A DNA stretch of 55,568 nucleotides, taken from positions 1 through 55,568 of IMG/VR virus record IMGVR_UViG_3300029319_000063, one strand, 5' to 3'. The DNA comes from a virus. The notes under the pieces were generated by a model that did not search any database, had not been told where the DNA came from, and saw nothing but the letters and a program-made list of their open reading frames with translations. A program made the translations under genes and the position numbers. Of the stretch, positions 53,430 to 55,568 are shown piece after piece (the first letter of the stretch is position 1; each line of letters starts with the position of its first letter).

Positions 53430-54161
53430 CTAAAAAAATACACTTTTAACACTACCACTAATATTAGATGATATCTGGCCATGTTTTGCATAGTAATTAT
53501 TGATTTTTCTGTAATGAGTTTTCATAGTATTTAAAACAGAAGTTATATGATTAGTATTAACATTCGTCATTTCTCTGATTAATATATACAAAGATTTTTT
53601 ATTAAAGTTTTCTATCTCATCTCTTTTTTTCAATAATTCAACTATTGAAAATGCAATATCTATATCTCTTTTTTTCTTAAACATTGTTGGTATAGTACCT
53701 TCAAAATAAGTTACAAGTTGATTCATGAAATCTACATAATCTTCTTCAACTGGTTGAGTAACAAAACTTTTATATTTCGATGACATAGTTTTATCAATTT
53801 TAACATGTGATTTTAACTTTTTGTAATTATTATTGTTATGTAAAATTAAATAATTTTTTGCAACAATTGAAAAATAACTAAAAGCTTTAGAACCTTTTGT
53901 ATGGTCATATTTGTGAATGTTCATTACCATGAAAGCCACTACCTCATGTTTAACATCTTCAAAACCATAATCAAAGTAAGTAAACTTAAAGGTGTTAATT
54001 ATATTTTCAGCTAACTTATCAAAAGCTTTATGTATCCTTTCTTGATATATCTTATTTCTCATAGATACATCTTTAGTTTGATCTAACGAATTGTATTCTA
54101 TAATAGCATTTTGTACATTTTCATCGAAATACATTCTTTTTTTACTTTTTGGTCTTGGCAT
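53430..54161 (-). CDS. Late-transcription sigma factor, gp55-like
   Basis: A 243-residue protein resembling T4 gp55, the small sigma factor that directs host RNA polymerase to late promoters. The region 2-like part is DVKHEVVAFMVMNIHKYDHTKGSKAFSYFSIVAKNYLI (trimmed here: HKYDHTKGSKAFSYFSIVAK), parallel to gp55 [20 protein letters not shown]. The N-terminal ENVQNAIIEYNSL also fits. The C-terminal 100 residues, with KSLYILIREMTNVNTNHITS, look like a helix-turn-helix that T4 gp55 lacks, closer to a region 4 substitute. It starts behind GAGGAGATAGAAG and overlaps the upstream gene by 20 bases. It should control the structural genes in this window. Confidence 0.8.
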   Translation of the reverse strand: MPRPKSKKRMYFDENVQNAIIEYNSLDQTKDVSMRNKIYQERIHKAFDKLAENIINTFKFTYFDYGFEDVKHEVVAFMVMNIHKYDHTKGSKAFSYFSIVAKNYLILHNNNNYKKLKSHVKIDKTMSSKYKSFVTQPVEEDYVDFMNQLVTYFEGTIPTMFKKKRDIDIAFSIVELLKKRDEIENFNKKSLYILIREMTNVNTNHITSVLNTMKTHYRKINNYYAKHGQISSNISGSVKSVFF

Positions 54162-54423
54162 CTTCTATCTCCTCTGTTTCAAATAAATTATCTAAAATGT
54201 TCTGTATTTTTTTTATCTCTTCAAAGAAAAACCCTACCTCATCATCCGATTCAAAATGTCCTGAAGAATCAATTTGCTTCATTTTTTCTGTTGAAAAATC
54301 TATTAAACTTTGTATTCGTATTAAATATATTTCATATTGATTTAATCTTTTCATAGCATAATATAAAGTTATACTTGAAAATATTGATATCAATAAAAAT
54401 AATATAAACAATGTCCACCACAT
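54142..54423 (-). CDS. Small single-pass membrane protein
   Basis: A 93-residue protein with an N-terminal transmembrane segment (WWTLFILFLLISIFSSITLY, residues 2-21) and a charged, helical cytoplasmic-type tail (FEEIKKIQNILDNLFETEEI). No lysis signature or known family is seen. The ribosome site AGGAGATAATATG is strong. Its 3' end overlaps the sigma gene by 20 bases in another frame, so the pair is translationally coupled. A membrane-associated regulatory or spanin-like role cannot be decided. Confidence 0.6.
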   Translation of the reverse strand: MWWTLFILFLLISIFSSITLYYAMKRLNQYEIYLIRIQSLIDFSTEKMKQIDSSGHFESDDEVGFFFEEIKKIQNILDNLFETEEIEDAKTKK

Positions 54424-54431
54424 ATTATCTC

Positions 54432-55154
54432 CTAATTAAAAAGCTCATCAAACTTAGCTTTCATATTTTTAATTTCTTTATCAGTTGTTTTTCTTTGTTT
54501 AACAGCCTCATCTGAATGTTCTTCCTCACCTTGTAACCAAGTTTGTTTTTCACATATAGTTGATAACCAATCACCGAAGTGAACTATTGAACCAAGAACA
54601 TGTCTTGTATCTACGTAAGACCTAAAATAAGTTTCAGCTGCTGGGTCGAATAAACCATCAGCACATAAGATAGCTTTATAAACATGTGGGTTAACATCAA
54701 TATGATATTTAGCCAGTAACCATAAAGCTCTATCATGAACTGTCATATAATCCAAATCTTTATTGTGAGTATACCACTCATTTAATTTTTTTCTTCTCCA
54801 CTCATCAGATTGAAATTTATAATATGGTTGTGTTCCATCACCAAGTTTTCCTAAGTCATGAAACATAGCTGCCATCACAACATCACAATCTGGATGAATT
54901 ACTTTCACACCATTTGATTCATATTGTCTTTTAATCATAAGTGAATTTTTAATCACATGTAACACATGGTCAAGATAACCACCTTTAAAACAATTATGAT
55001 AATTTGGACGACCTGACGCAGGTGCTGTTTTATATTCATCTTCAAAGTCACTATGTAACTTTAAGATATTTTCTTTTTGTTCACCTTCGAAATGTTCGTC
55101 AATAATTGACATTAATTCTTTCCAGTTATTATCCATCTGTTCTTGATTTATCAT
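54432..55154 (-). CDS. HD-domain phosphohydrolase
   Basis: A 240-residue protein with HD-superfamily metal-binding residues: GGYLDHVLHVIKNSL (first His), AAMFHDLGKLGDG (HD pair) and LAKYHIDVNPHVYKAI, ending SIVHFGDWLSTICEK with the final Asp. HD enzymes hydrolyse nucleotides or phosphodiesters; phage members often degrade dNTPs, signalling nucleotides or RNA. The N-terminal 60 residues and PASGRPNYHNCFKGG are family-specific. The start ATG overlaps the upstream stop (ATGA) behind AGGAGAA. The substrate is unknown. Confidence 0.75.
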   Translation of the reverse strand: MINQEQMDNNWKELMSIIDEHFEGEQKENILKLHSDFEDEYKTAPASGRPNYHNCFKGGYLDHVLHVIKNSLMIKRQYESNGVKVIHPDCDVVMAAMFHDLGKLGDGTQPYYKFQSDEWRRKKLNEWYTHNKDLDYMTVHDRALWLLAKYHIDVNPHVYKAILCADGLFDPAAETYFRSYVDTRHVLGSIVHFGDWLSTICEKQTWLQGEEEHSDEAVKQRKTTDKEIKNMKAKFDELFN

Positions 55155-55555
55155 CTTCCAACTTCTCCTAAATAATTTTGTTTTGCTTCTTCATAAGTTA
55201 AACCAAATAACTTATCCCAAAAATGTAATTCTGATATTACTTTGTTATCAGATTTTAGTTTATTAAATCTTTTTTCTGCCTTTGGTTTCCACCATTCAGA
55301 TATTAAATTATTATAATATACGAAATCCTGCCGTAAAAGCAAAGAACTTTTTTTAATTTTTCCACATAAAAATTCTCGTGTATTGTCATAGAATGAACAA
55401 AAGTAAATTCCTCGTTGCATTCCACTAACATAATCAGCCGGTTTCATACCACATTCTCTGTATATCTTTGTATCCAAATTAGATCTAACTTTTCGTTTCT
55501 CACCAAAGTATTCTTCCCAAACTCTAACCATATCTTTTGGTAATTTAATCGGCAT
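55151..55555 (-). CDS. Unknown protein, start possibly beyond window
   Basis: At least 134 residues, rich in aromatic and basic residues (MVRVWEEYFGEKRKVRSNL, FCSFYDNTREFLCGKIKK, LISEWWKPKAEKRF). No family recognised. The first in-frame ATG is 13 bases from the window edge, has no visible ribosome binding site, and the frame stays open upstream (codons ACA ACT GGT AAA), so the true start may lie outside. The stop overlaps the HD gene start, placing it in the same operon as the HD enzyme, membrane protein and sigma factor. Confidence 0.55.
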   Translation of the reverse strand: MPIKLPKDMVRVWEEYFGEKRKVRSNLDTKIYRECGMKPADYVSGMQRGIYFCSFYDNTREFLCGKIKKSSLLLRQDFVYYNNLISEWWKPKAEKRFNKLKSDNKVISELHFWDKLFGLTYEEAKQNYLGEVGR

Positions 55556-55568
55556 TTTACCAGTTGTC

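Noticed and set aside
1-55568. tRNA or other structured RNA genes
   Set aside because: Intergenic gaps are at most about 130 bases, AT-rich, and show no cloverleaf or conserved T-loop sequence.

Overview
This is a very AT-rich window in which every convincing gene lies on the minus strand, packed end to end with short stop/start overlaps and frequent AGGAG-type ribosome binding sites. The gene content identifies a contractile-tailed, T4-like bacteriophage: a gp55-like late sigma factor, gp25-like and gp6-like baseplate wedge proteins, a gp5-like spike, gp46/gp47-type recombination functions and a zinc-binding primase. The tail-fibre style (alternating ITASG/ISASG repeats) and several small structural proteins resemble those I know from marine T4-like phages. 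I therefore read this as a marine myovirus genome fragment; the host cannot be fixed from the sequence.

Layout in the direction of transcription (right to left). At 55.6-53.4 kb is a small regulatory block: an unknown protein, an HD-domain phosphohydrolase, a one-pass membrane protein and the late sigma factor, closed by a strong hairpin terminator. From 53.3 to 42.9 kb come a coiled-coil protein, the spike, small baseplate-associated proteins, gp25-like, gp6-like, a DNRLRE-like protein, a LamG-like protein and a coiled-coil/dockerin protein. From 42.9 to 21.1 kb are very large tail or baseplate proteins (3103, 1353 and 1866 residues) and three smaller virion proteins. A RuvC-like nuclease follows, then a 1190-residue Cys-rich protein and a dockerin/beta-helix tailspike. 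From 13.7 to 6.8 kb is a DNA-metabolism block: UvdE-type UV endonuclease, primase, GNAT/Mom-like protein, nucleotidyltransferase, eukaryotic-type phosphomannomutase-like HAD enzyme, and a single polypeptide joining gp47 (Mre11/SbcD) to gp46 (Rad50/SbcC). The left 6.7 kb is one giant tail-fibre gene that runs off the window.

The most unusual aspect is the virion surface. Many tail proteins carry Cys-rich and calcium-binding modules typical of large secreted cellular proteins: GCTDPxAxNYDPxAxxDDGSC repeats, DxCGxCxGG/DCAGxCGG modules, DxDGDGxG metal-binding motifs, dockerin-type repeats, lamin-tail-like domains, PKD-like and LamG-like folds. They occur as whole arrays (3103 and 1190 aa) and as insertions in otherwise ordinary tail proteins, including a dockerin-like calcium loop inside the gp6-like wedge. 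The 3103-residue protein also contains a putative N-formylglutamate-amidohydrolase-like catalytic domain, inserted between modules it shares with the adjacent 1353-residue paralogue. An identical 14-bp element upstream of three structural blocks, plus a near copy upstream of a fourth, is a candidate late promoter for the sigma factor encoded here.
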